From Acidimicrobiia bacterium (lineage in GTDB: Bacteria; Actinomycetota; Acidimicrobiia; Spongiisociales; UBA5794): a stretch of DNA of 5,765 nt. A model generated the notes under the pieces. The model was not told where the DNA came from, ran no database searches, and was given only the letters and a program-made list of their open reading frames with translations. Below are positions 1-5,758 of this stretch, piece after piece (positions within the stretch are counted from its first letter, which is position 1; each line of letters starts with the position of its first letter). A program made the translations under genes and the position numbers. The DNA lies in the NCBI GenBank assembly GCA_013001485.1, contig JABDMN010000186.1, positions 1 to 5,765 on the forward strand, read 5' to 3'.

Positions 1-582
1 CTCCTGGACGGTGGTCCACTCGTCACCGATGGACACGGCGTCGTCGGGAAGCACCGGCCCGAGAAATGACGTCGGGTCGGCTGACCCGCCAAAGCCTCCG
101 AAACCACCCTGGAGTGCCTCGAGGGGCACAGCGATGCCGTCGACGGCTGCATCGACAATCGCTCCGGTCTCGTCGATCACAAAGGTCTGCTCGAAGGCGA
201 ACTCGTCGGGATCGAACTGACCGGTCGCCGCGATCTCGTCCGGGTCGTCGAGCGTCATTGTCTCCTCACCCGGGACCTCGATCTGCAACTCGGTGGGGAA
301 GATGTCGCTCGTGATGGTGAGCGCGACCTGGCCCTCCTCGGGTCCCGGCTCGACGTCGTAGGCGATGGAGCCGATGAACCCGGCAACCATGGCGACTCCA
401 CCGGCAACTTCATCCATGCCATCCATTTCCACCGACATGTCCATGTCGAATGCGATGTCGTACTCGACATCACCGGCAGTGGCCAGGTCGTATGCGAGGA
501 ACTCCCCCGGACCGGCCGTGCCATCTCCACACGAGGCGGCGAGCAGCGCTACGGCGACGAACAGCGGTATCAGGCGTTTCAT
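1..582 (-). CDS. Secreted lipoprotein of unknown function (3' end cut by window)
   Basis: The frame is open for 194 codons from an ATG at 582 to the window edge with no stop, so the C-terminus is missing. The N-terminus is a lipoprotein signal peptide: MKR, a hydrophobic stretch (residues 4-14), then LLAASC with the lipidated cysteine at 18. The mature part is acidic and contains a Met/Asp-rich stretch (about residues 46-57), a Gly/Phe run GGFGGFGGS near residue 160, and a segment LGPVLPDDAVSIGDEW near the edge. The latter resembles the 'LP...V.vGD.W' pattern I associate with DUF6263-type surface lipoproteins; this is recall, not a search. It starts 67 nt after the amylase gene on the same strand. 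GGGGGA lies 5 nt before the ATG and could serve as a weak ribosome-binding site. The start is well fixed by the signal peptide. Function is unknown; a membrane-anchored extracytoplasmic binding or structural role is only a guess. Confidence 0.85.
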   Translation of the reverse strand, partial: MKRLIPLFVAVALLAASCGDGTAGPGEFLAYDLATAGDVEYDIAFDMDMSVEMDGMDEVAGGVAMVAGFIGSIAYDVEPGPEEGQVALTITSDIFPTELQIEVPGEETMTLDDPDEIAATGQFDPDEFAFEQTFVIDETGAIVDAAVDGIAVPLEALQGGFGGFGGSADPTSFLGPVLPDDAVSIGDEWTTVQE

Positions 583-598
583 GGGCGTCCCCCGGGGA

Positions 599-623
599 TT
601 CGATTCGAACGTTTTCGAGTGTA
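599..623 (-). promoter_or_regulatory. Operator-like inverted repeat with a possible -10 box
   Basis: Bases 605-618 form an inverted repeat, TCGAA-CGTT-TTCGA. The word TTCGA occurs three times on the plus strand, at 599, 604 and 614, that is at 5- and 10-base steps. On the minus strand TACACT (623-618), four of six matches to TATAAT, partly overlaps the palindrome and lies about 35 bases before the lipoprotein ATG at 582. No -35 box is recognisable at 16-18 nt. A regulator binding site controlling the downstream lipoprotein is possible but unproven. Confidence 0.3.
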
Positions 624-633
624 CGAGGGGTAT

Positions 634-649
634 CGGCGAATCCCCGCCG
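634..649 (-). terminator. Small hairpin directly after the amylase stop codon
   Basis: CGGCG (634-638) and CGCCG (645-649) form a 5-bp all-GC stem with a 6-nt loop, starting immediately after the TAA at 652-650 when read on the minus strand. No T-run follows, so it is at best a weak terminator, or an mRNA 3'-end stabiliser that partly separates the amylase operon from the next lipoprotein. Confidence 0.3.
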
Positions 650-2284
650 TTACTGAACCACCGACAGCACAAGTGCCGTCTTCCCGGGGAGGGTCGGTAC
701 GGGCATGTAGGCGCCATCGGCCGGGATGGATGCGGCGCCTCCCGGCCCATGCAGCACCGTGACCTCGCCACCGGGCAGACCGGTGAGGCCGTACTCGTCC
801 ACGGGGTTGCGCGACAGGTTGGCGACCACCACGATCGTCTCGTCTCCCAAGGTGCGGGTGAAGGCGTACACCTTGGGATGACCGGAGTCGATCAGCGACC
901 ACTCCCCGATCCGCAGCGCCGGGGTGTCGTTGCGGAGCTGGATCATCTCCCGATAGTGGTTGAGCAGCGACTCGGGATCGGCGTCCTGAGTCTCGACGTT
1001 GAGCGTCTCCACGTCATCCTGGAGCCGCTCCCACGGCTTGCCAGTCGTGAACCCGGCGTTGTCGGTGTCCGGCGTCCATTGCATGGGGGTACGCAACCGC
1101 TCGTCTGGCTTGTTGCCCACCATCCCTACTTCCTCGCCGTAGTACAGGAACGGGACACCCGGTGAAGTGAGCAGGAGCGTTGCGGCGAGCTCGAGGTTTG
1201 CCTCGTTCCCCAGCAGGCGGGTCGCCAGGCGTGTCTGGTCGTGGTTGGCGAGGAACGAGGCGTATCGGTGGGTGTCGAAGGCTTCCACCACCTGGGTCTG
1301 GACCGTCTTGAGCGTCGCCGTGTTGCCCGATTGCACTGCTTCGATGATGGCGTCAGCGAGGTTGAACTCGAAGGCGATGTCGAGCTCTTCGGGGCCGTAC
1401 AACGCGATCGCCTGGGTCGATGTCCACACCTCCCCCACGATGAGCGACCCTGAGTTGGCGTCACGGACCACATCGTGGAATTCGGCCAGCCAGGCATGGG
1501 TCTCGGGTGTGTTCTCCTGCACCGGGCCGTCCTCGATGAGATGCTTGGCGGCGTCGAGACGGAACCCGTCGACACCGAGGTCGAGCCAGTACTCGGCGAT
1601 GTCGTGGAGCTCGGCCGTCACGTCGGGGTTCTCCAGGTTCAGGTCGGGCATGCCTTCCCAAAACAAGCCGTAGTAGAACCGTCCGGCGCGGCCGTGCCAC
1701 ACGTTCTGGCCCCAGGGCCCGTCGTACCCCGGTGAGAGGTCCTCCCAGATGTACCAATCCTCGAAGTCCGACTCGGGATCCTTCGACGCCACGAACCATT
1801 CGTGGTTGCGAGACGTGTGGTTGATGACGTAGTCGACGATGACAGCGATGCCACGCTCGTGAGCTTCGTCGACAAGACGTCGCAGGTCGTCTTCAGTGCC
1901 GTAGTCACGCTCGACCTCGCGATAGTCGATGACGTCGTAGCCGTGATAGGACGGCGATTGGAACACGGGCATCAGCCAGATACCGGTGACACCGAGGTCG
2001 TCGGTGGTGTCTGGGTCGCCGTCGTTGAGGTAATCGAGCTTGTCGATGACTCCCTGCAGATCCCCGATGCCGTTGCCGTCGGAGTCGTTGAACGACCGCA
2101 CAAAGATCTCGTAGAACACTCGATCGTTCCACCACGGCAGTCCGACGGACTCGGCGGTTGGCAGCGTCGTCGTGGTTGTTGTCGTCGTCGTGGTTGTGGT
2201 GGTGGTATCAGCCGGTTCGTCCGACGCACACGCCGCCGCCAGAAGCCCGACAGTGAGCACAACCACGAGCAGACGCCGAGACAT
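650..2284 (-). CDS. Secreted GH13 alpha-amylase-family lipoprotein (subfamily 36-like)
   Basis: This 544-residue protein is predicted to hydrolyse alpha-1,4-glucans or maltooligosaccharides outside the cell. Its lipoprotein signal ends in LLAAAC with the anchored cysteine at 19. A linker of 14 threonines follows (27-40), and the (beta/alpha)8 catalytic domain runs from about 48. All GH13 conserved regions are visible: GIWLMPV (101-107), DYVINH (151-156), MPDLN (212-216), GFRLDAAKH (240-248) with nucleophile Asp244, acid/base Glu285 in IVGEVW, FLANHD (344-349) with Asp349, and GVPFLYYGEE (376-385). DSDGNGIGD (67-75) looks like the calcium loop. The tail (about 465-544) fits the C-terminal beta domain. 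The fifth-region motif MPDLN is the known mark of the group intermediate between oligo-1,6-glucosidases and neopullulanases (GH13_36), which includes lipoprotein amylases. The start is the ATG that overlaps the dapB stop and opens the signal peptide. Exact substrate preference cannot be read from sequence. Confidence 0.96.
   Translation of the reverse strand: MSRRLLVVVLTVGLLAAACASDEPADTTTTTTTTTTTTTTLPTAESVGLPWWNDRVFYEIFVRSFNDSDGNGIGDLQGVIDKLDYLNDGDPDTTDDLGVTGIWLMPVFQSPSYHGYDVIDYREVERDYGTEDDLRRLVDEAHERGIAVIVDYVINHTSRNHEWFVASKDPESDFEDWYIWEDLSPGYDGPWGQNVWHGRAGRFYYGLFWEGMPDLNLENPDVTAELHDIAEYWLDLGVDGFRLDAAKHLIEDGPVQENTPETHAWLAEFHDVVRDANSGSLIVGEVWTSTQAIALYGPEELDIAFEFNLADAIIEAVQSGNTATLKTVQTQVVEAFDTHRYASFLANHDQTRLATRLLGNEANLELAATLLLTSPGVPFLYYGEEVGMVGNKPDERLRTPMQWTPDTDNAGFTTGKPWERLQDDVETLNVETQDADPESLLNHYREMIQLRNDTPALRIGEWSLIDSGHPKVYAFTRTLGDETIVVVANLSRNPVDEYGLTGLPGGEVTVLHGPGGAASIPADGAYMPVPTLPGKTALVLSVVQ
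2165..2206 (-). repeat. Tract of 14 threonine codons (ACN repeat) in the amylase gene
   Basis: Fourteen consecutive ACN codons encode the flexible linker between the lipid anchor and the catalytic domain. The third bases are mixed: ACC, ACG and ACA all occur. The DNA is therefore an imperfect trinucleotide repeat, and selection appears to act on the amino acid rather than on a slipping repeat. Such Thr-rich spacers are typical of surface lipoproteins and are candidates for O-glycosylation in actinobacteria. Confidence 0.85.
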
Positions 2285-2286
2285 CA
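2282..2286 (-). promoter_or_regulatory. TGATG stop/start overlap coupling dapB to the amylase gene
   Basis: On the minus strand the dapB stop TGA (2286-2284) shares its A with the amylase ATG (2284-2282). There is no evident Shine-Dalgarno sequence just upstream (the last dapB codons read GTTCTGGGCCTG), so translation of the amylase probably depends on ribosomes terminating on dapB and re-initiating. Confidence 0.75.
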
Positions 2287-3045
2287 CAGGCCCAGAACGG
2301 CACCAAGACCGACCGTGACAGGATCGGGCAAGGAGTCGACGGCCGCAATCGCGGCGAGTACGCCCGACATGAAGGCGCGGCGATCGCTCGTGTCGTGGCG
2401 AATGGTGAGGGTCTCGCCGAGGCTGCCGAACAGGACTTCCTGGTGAGCGACAAGCCCCGGAAGGCGTACCGAGTGAACGGGGACGCCGCCAACATCGGCG
2501 CCGAGGGCGCCTGCCACTGACTCCGTGGAGACGACGGCTCGTTTGCCCGGGTTGGCTGCGGCGATGGCGCTGGCAGTCGCCAGCGCGGTGCCGGAGGGGG
2601 CGTCGACTTTGTTGTCGTGGTGTAGCTCGATGACCTCGGCGGCATCGAAGTGGGGCGCCGCGATCTCGGCGAGCTTCATCATCACAACGGCGCCGATGGA
2701 GAAGTTGGGTACCACGAGGCAGTTCGGTGGCCCCTCTGTCCACAGAGCTTCGAGCTCGACGACCCTGCCGGCGTCGAACCCCGAAGTGCCAACGACAGCG
2801 TGGCGACCTTGGGAATGCCACGTCTCGAGATTGCCCATGACGACATCTGGCACGGTGAACTCGACGACGATGTCCGAAGGTGCGAGGTCGTCGGGCGAAC
2901 CGGTGACCTCGACGCCGACGATCGACTCGCCGGCGTGATTCGGGTCGTAGAGACCGACGAGCTCGAGCCCGTTTGCGGCTACCACCGTTCCGGCGACGAG
3001 CGAACCCATGCGGCCCCCTGCCCCCGAAACGGCAACCGTGATCAT
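2284..3045 (-). CDS. dapB: 4-hydroxy-tetrahydrodipicolinate reductase (DapB)
   Basis: DapB is a cytosolic NAD(P)H-dependent enzyme that reduces the DapA product to tetrahydrodipicolinate in the pathway to diaminopimelate (cell wall) and lysine. The 253-residue length is normal for the family. The N-terminal Rossmann motif GAGGRMG (8-14) binds the cofactor. The signature ELHHDNKVDAPSGTA (140-154) carries the presumed catalytic His142 and Lys146, with SGT (151-153) contacting substrate. Other family blocks are VVEFTVPD (60-67), GTSGF (86-90), VVPNFSIG (111-118), and SVRLPGLVAHQEVLFGSLGE near 192-211, followed by HDTSDRRAF. The ATG at 3045 is chosen because it puts the Rossmann glycines at the usual distance and overlaps the M16 stop as ATGA. 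GGAG lies 11 nt before it, a rather long spacing. The frame extends 23 codons further upstream, but that stretch is Arg/Pro-rich and not DapB-like. No dapA, thyX or other lysine gene lies in the window. Confidence 0.97.
   Translation of the reverse strand: MITVAVSGAGGRMGSLVAGTVVAANGLELVGLYDPNHAGESIVGVEVTGSPDDLAPSDIVVEFTVPDVVMGNLETWHSQGRHAVVGTSGFDAGRVVELEALWTEGPPNCLVVPNFSIGAVVMMKLAEIAAPHFDAAEVIELHHDNKVDAPSGTALATASAIAAANPGKRAVVSTESVAGALGADVGGVPVHSVRLPGLVAHQEVLFGSLGETLTIRHDTSDRRAFMSGVLAAIAAVDSLPDPVTVGLGAVLGL
3042..3045 (-). promoter_or_regulatory. ATGA overlap of the M16 peptidase stop and dapB start
   Basis: On the minus strand the dapB ATG (3045-3043) and the peptidase TGA (3044-3042) share two bases. 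This 4-base overlap is typical of translational coupling, and it supports co-transcription and roughly matched synthesis of the two proteins. Confidence 0.8.
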
Positions 3046-4292
3046 TGAACGAACGACTCCAGCTCGGCGACGTCGAAGGGGCCGGTGGCGCCAAGGACAT
3101 ACGGGCCGTCGCACACGTCGGCGGCGACATCCAGGATGTGCGACCGCTCCACGGCGTCGACCTTCGCCACGATCTCGTCGACGGAGAGATGCTCCATACC
3201 GGTCAGCTCGTTGCGGCCGAGGCGATTCATGCGACTGCTCGATTCCTCCATCGACAGAGCGAGGCTGCCTTTCACATGGCCCTTGGCTCGTGCCAGTTCG
3301 TCGGCGGTCAGACCATCGGACCGCATCTTGTCGAGCTCGTGGCGAACCAGTTTGAGTACTTCAGGCGCTTGCGATGGTGTTGTGCCGACATAGATGGCCC
3401 GTGCTCCAATTTCAGACATGGGGAGCCGGAAGCTGTGAACGGCGTAGGCCAGACCGCGCTTCTCCCGGATCTCGGTGAACAGACGGCTCGACATTCCCCC
3501 GCCAAGCACGTGATCCAGAACGAGGTGGGCATAGCGACGCTCGTCTGACCGCTTGAGCCCGTGTCCCCCAAACACGAGATGAGCCTGCTCGGTGTCTCTC
3601 TTGCGAACGGCCACCTTCGACGTCATTTCGACATCGTCGTGCGGCCGGTCGACGAGATCGCCCTGCCAACCGCCGAAGTAGTCGCTGGCCAGGTCGACGA
3701 GTGTCTGGTGATCCACGTGGCCGGCTACTGCAATCACGAGTGACTTGGGGGTGTAGCGCCGCTTCCAGTAGTCGTGGATTGTCTCGCGAGTCATGTTGGT
3801 GATCGATTCGCGAGTGCCGAGGACGGGAGGCCCGAGCGGGTGACCCGACCAGAGTGCCCGGATGAACTCCTCGTGGGCGACATCGGTGGGGTCGTCCTCG
3901 TTCATGTTGATCTCTTCGAGAACCACGTGGCGCTCTGAGTCGATTTCCTGCTGGCGAAAGGCGGGCCGCTGGATCATCTCGGCGAGGATCTCGGTTCCGA
4001 GGGGGAGGTCGGCGTCGCGCATCTTCGCCCAGTAACAGGTGTACTCCTTGGACGTGAAGGCGTTGTGGTGAGCACCGACTGCGTCGAACGACTCGGCGAT
4101 TCGACGTGCATTCCACAGGTCTGAGCCCTTGAACAGGAGGTGCTCGAGGAAGTGGCTCGTCCCCGCCTCGGGCCCGATCTCATCACGACTCCCTGTGTCC
4201 ACCCAGCACCCGATGGCGACAGATCGCGACGATGGCATGCGCTCGGAGATGACGCGCAGGCCGTTGGGGAGTGTGGTGAGGTCGTAGTGCAT
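3042..4292 (-). CDS. M16 (pitrilysin/processing peptidase family) zinc metallopeptidase
   Basis: This 416-residue protein has the size of the bacterial single-chain M16B peptidases related to mitochondrial processing peptidase beta. The inverted zinc motif HFLEH is at 47-51: His47 and His51 bind zinc, Glu50 is the catalytic base, and Glu127 in VVLEEINM is the third ligand, 76 residues on as usual. The family block EYTCYWAKMRDADLPL (83-98) follows the zinc motif. The second, non-catalytic M16 domain carries GGGMSSRLFTEIREKRGLAY (264-283), including the substrate-contacting Arg/Tyr region. There is no signal peptide or membrane segment, so it is probably cytosolic and degrades or processes short peptides; the substrate is unknown. 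The ATG at 4292 gives the usual N-terminus (MHYDLTTLPNGLRV). The 88-codon upstream extension is low-complexity Arg-rich sequence antisense to the divergent gene. In streptomycetes and relatives an M16 gene commonly sits between pnp and dapB. Here the dapB side is kept, but a divergent lipoprotein gene replaces pnp. Confidence 0.95.
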   Translation of the reverse strand: MHYDLTTLPNGLRVISERMPSSRSVAIGCWVDTGSRDEIGPEAGTSHFLEHLLFKGSDLWNARRIAESFDAVGAHHNAFTSKEYTCYWAKMRDADLPLGTEILAEMIQRPAFRQQEIDSERHVVLEEINMNEDDPTDVAHEEFIRALWSGHPLGPPVLGTRESITNMTRETIHDYWKRRYTPKSLVIAVAGHVDHQTLVDLASDYFGGWQGDLVDRPHDDVEMTSKVAVRKRDTEQAHLVFGGHGLKRSDERRYAHLVLDHVLGGGMSSRLFTEIREKRGLAYAVHSFRLPMSEIGARAIYVGTTPSQAPEVLKLVRHELDKMRSDGLTADELARAKGHVKGSLALSMEESSSRMNRLGRNELTGMEHLSVDEIVAKVDAVERSHILDVAADVCDGPYVLGATGPFDVAELESFVQ

Positions 4293-4298
4293 TCCGGG

Positions 4299-4304
4299 AG
4301 AATA
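4299..4304 (-). promoter_or_regulatory. Possible -10 box of the M16-dapB-amylase operon
   Basis: TATTCT on the minus strand (four of six matches to TATAAT) ends 6 nt before the ATG at 4292. That spacing would place transcription start at the start codon itself, giving a leaderless mRNA. The sequence before the ATG (CCCGGA) offers no properly spaced Shine-Dalgarno. Only a poor -35 match, ATGAGC (4327-4322), sits 17 nt upstream. Confidence 0.35.
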
Positions 4305-4346
4305 GGCAGGCCCTCGCGACTGCTCATCGCAGCTTTGAAGCCCCAC

Positions 4347-4352
4347 TACGCT
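4347..4352 (+). promoter_or_regulatory. Possible -10 box of the divergent lipoprotein gene
   Basis: TACGCT fits the relaxed actinobacterial TANNNT pattern and ends 8 nt before the ATG at 4361. The intervening CACCCGCC has no purine-rich ribosome-binding site, again consistent with a leaderless transcript. No convincing -35 element is visible, so this is a weak prediction. Confidence 0.27.
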
Positions 4353-4360
4353 CACCCGCC

Positions 4361-5236
4361 ATGCGACGCATCGCCGCCGCGCTTCTCGCTCTCTCCCTGC
4401 TCGCATCGGCCTGCGGTGGGTCGGCTGACGACGCCGCCGCCGCCACCACCGCACCAACGACGCAGTCGTCGACATCGTCGACGTTCGCCTCGGAGCAGTC
4501 GACGACCACGACAACCATCCCCGAACTCCGCATCGTGGACACGGTGACGGAACCACCCGCCTGGGAAGAGGTCGAGATGGTGACCAGCGACGACGTCACG
4601 CTCGAAGGCCGGCTGTGGCCCGGCGACGAGCGGGGGGTCCTGGTTGGGCACTTCGCCAATCGTTCCGCAGACGCCGGACCCAGCCTCGAGTGCCCCGACG
4701 GTGTGTTCTGCAACGACGTCGACAACTGGATGCAGGTGTCCGGGGCCTTTGCCCGTGAGGGCTACACGGTGCTCGCCATCAGCTTCCGCAATCACGGTCG
4801 CTCCGAAGGCTCATACGACCTGAAGGCCGCACCGCTGGATCTCGAGGCCGCGTATCTGCGACTGGTCGAGGCAGGTGTCACCGAGGTGTACTTGCTCGGG
4901 TTCGGCTTCACCGGGACGGCGGGGATCATCGCCGAGGCACGTGGCCTGACCGACTTCGACGCGGTGGTCAATGCCTGGACACCCGCGCAATTCCGTGGAC
5001 TCGACTCTCTCGGCGTGGTTGCCGAAGTCGACACGCCGATGTACTTCATCGCCATCGAGACGGGGACGAGTCAGCGCAACGCCAAGCTCATCCAGGACCG
5101 CGCCATGGATCCCCGGGGCCTCTATGTGTTCCCTGCGGTGCCAACCGGCCAGACGTTCGGCGAGACGTTTCTCGGTGAAATGGTGGGGTACATGTTCACG
5201 TTCCTCGAATCGATCCACGCCGAGAACACCAGCTGA
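4361..5236 (+). CDS. Lipoprotein with alpha/beta-hydrolase fold, apparently lacking the catalytic triad
   Basis: The 291-residue protein begins with MRRIAAALLALSLLASAC, a lipoprotein signal with the anchored cysteine at 18. A Ser/Thr/Ala-rich linker follows to about residue 53. The remainder reads as an alpha/beta-hydrolase of the serine aminopeptidase/dienelactone-hydrolase type: GVLVGHFANR (92-101, oxyanion strand position), GYTVLAISFRNHGRSEGS (134-151, equivalent to the DxRGHGxS block), VYLLGFGFTGTAG (176-188, nucleophile elbow), and PAQFRGLDSL (208-217). At the elbow the expected G-x-S-x-G reads G-F-G-F-T, so the serine is Gly182. The strand that should end in the acid reads YFIAIETGTS, and no HG pair occurs in the C-terminal segment VFPAVPTGQTFGE. 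It is therefore probably not an ordinary esterase; a binding or scaffolding role is an inference. Cys111 and Cys117 (CPDGVFC) could form an extracytoplasmic disulfide. The gene is divergent from the M16 gene and 43 nt before arfB. Confidence 0.9.
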   Translation: MRRIAAALLALSLLASACGGSADDAAAATTAPTTQSSTSSTFASEQSTTTTTIPELRIVDTVTEPPAWEEVEMVTSDDVTLEGRLWPGDERGVLVGHFANRSADAGPSLECPDGVFCNDVDNWMQVSGAFAREGYTVLAISFRNHGRSEGSYDLKAAPLDLEAAYLRLVEAGVTEVYLLGFGFTGTAGIIAEARGLTDFDAVVNAWTPAQFRGLDSLGVVAEVDTPMYFIAIETGTSQRNAKLIQDRAMDPRGLYVFPAVPTGQTFGETFLGEMVGYMFTFLESIHAENTS

Positions 5237-5261
5237 TGCGGCCCGTCATCTGGGTCCGCGT

Positions 5262-5272
5262 CTTCGTCGAAG
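5262..5272. repeat. Short palindrome CTTCG-T-CGAAG upstream of arfB
   Basis: The 43-nt gap between the lipoprotein stop and the arfB ATG contains this 11-nt inverted repeat, ending 7 nt before the start codon. With a one-base centre it cannot form a good RNA hairpin, but it could be a small protein-binding site, or chance. No clear Shine-Dalgarno is seen in the gap. Confidence 0.2.
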
Positions 5273-5279
5273 CAGTGCA

Positions 5280-5693
5280 ATGACGATCCGGCTGCCAGAC
5301 GGCGGGGCCTTCGCGATTCCCGAAGACGAGCTGAGATGGCGGTTCACGACCTCGGGCGGGCCTGGCGGGCAACACGCCAACCGATCGGCAACCGCCGTCG
5401 AGGTCTATTGGGAACCCGCCACGTCACACTCGCTCACAGACGAACAGCGGACGACTGTGGTCGCGGCGGTTGGCGACGAGATCTCCGCAGGCTCGGCCGA
5501 GTCTCGATCCCAATGGCGCAACCGCCAACTCGCCCGCCGCCGCCTCATCGAAAAGGTCCAGGAAGCCCTCGCTCCTCCCCCACCACCCCGCAAGAAGACC
5601 CGCCCGTCGCGCTCGTCTCAGCGGAAGCGGGTCGAACGCAAGCGCCGTCACAGCGAGAAGAAGCAACTCCGCCGCCGCCCCAAAGACGACTGA
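5280..5693 (+). CDS. arfB: Alternative ribosome-rescue factor / peptidyl-tRNA hydrolase ArfB (YaeJ)
   Basis: This 137-residue protein matches the length of ArfB (E. coli 140). ArfB enters ribosomes stalled at the end of non-stop mRNAs and hydrolyses the peptidyl-tRNA, freeing the ribosome. The release-factor domain spans about 12-95 and contains the catalytic loop SGGPGGQHANRSATAVEV (25-42) with GGQ at 29-31. A Pro-rich hinge (99-103) is followed by a strongly basic tail (104-135: KKTRPS, SSQRKR, ERKRRHSEKKQLRRR). This is the segment that in the family lies in the empty mRNA entry channel and senses the lack of mRNA. It lacks the tRNA/stop-codon recognition domains of RF1/RF2, so it is not a truncated release factor. 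The ATG at 5280 places IPEDELRW at the usual position before GGQ. The longer upstream frame overlaps the lipoprotein gene and is not protein-like. It may be transcribed with that gene. Confidence 0.95.
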   Translation: MTIRLPDGGAFAIPEDELRWRFTTSGGPGGQHANRSATAVEVYWEPATSHSLTDEQRTTVVAAVGDEISAGSAESRSQWRNRQLARRRLIEKVQEALAPPPPPRKKTRPSRSSQRKRVERKRRHSEKKQLRRRPKDD

Positions 5694-5704
5694 GGGCTAC
5701 CACT

Positions 5705-5731
5705 CTGTCCCCCCCCTTCAAGGGGGGACAG
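5705..5731 (+). terminator. Strong GC-rich hairpin after arfB
   Basis: CTGTCCCCCC (5705-5714) and GGGGGGACAG (5722-5731) form a perfect 10-bp stem with a 7-nt loop, starting 12 nt after the arfB stop. No T-tract follows on either strand, as is common for actinobacterial candidate terminators. It could terminate arfB transcription or be part of an intergenic repeat. Confidence 0.55.
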
Positions 5732-5733
5732 TC

Positions 5734-5758
5734 CCTGCACCGGAGGCAAAGCCGCAGG
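5734..5758. repeat. Second stem-loop, possible start of an intergenic repeat element
   Basis: CCTGC (5734-5738) pairs with GCAGG (5754-5758), and an inner GGC-AAA-GCC (5745-5753) stacks directly on the right arm, leaving a 6-nt left bulge. It begins 2 nt after the preceding hairpin and the sequence continues past the window edge. Tandem hairpins of this kind are typical of REP-like intergenic elements, but one copy cannot prove repetition. Confidence 0.3.

Noticed and set aside
605..618. LexA (SOS) box
   Set aside because: The half-sites are separated by 4 bases instead of matching CGAAC-N4-GTTCG, and no damage-response gene is adjacent.
365..1165. 266-codon plus-strand open frame
   Set aside because: It lies antisense to the lipoprotein and amylase genes, with no recognisable motif and unnatural composition.
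2165..2206. Phase-variable trinucleotide repeat
   Set aside because: Third codon positions are mixed, so the DNA repeat is imperfect. Slippage by whole units would only change linker length.
1802..2446. 214-codon plus-strand open frame rich in Val/Asp then Arg
   Set aside because: It is a frame shadow across the amylase N-terminus and the dapB end; it includes the reverse of the Thr repeat and has no domain.
650..3130. A single 826-codon minus-strand frame that would fuse an N-terminal extension to the amylase
   Set aside because: The first 282 codons are Arg/Pro-rich, out of frame over dapB, and a classic high-GC shadow. The amylase has its own ATG and signal peptide at 2284.
4293..4556. 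N-terminal 88-codon extension of the M16 peptidase
   Set aside because: It is low-complexity, antisense to the divergent lipoprotein linker, and the family N-terminus starts exactly at the ATG at 4292.
4971..5279. Longer ArfB beginning inside the lipoprotein gene
   Set aside because: The added 103 residues are Arg/Ser/Pro-rich and out of frame over a real gene; the ATG at 5280 gives a family-length protein.
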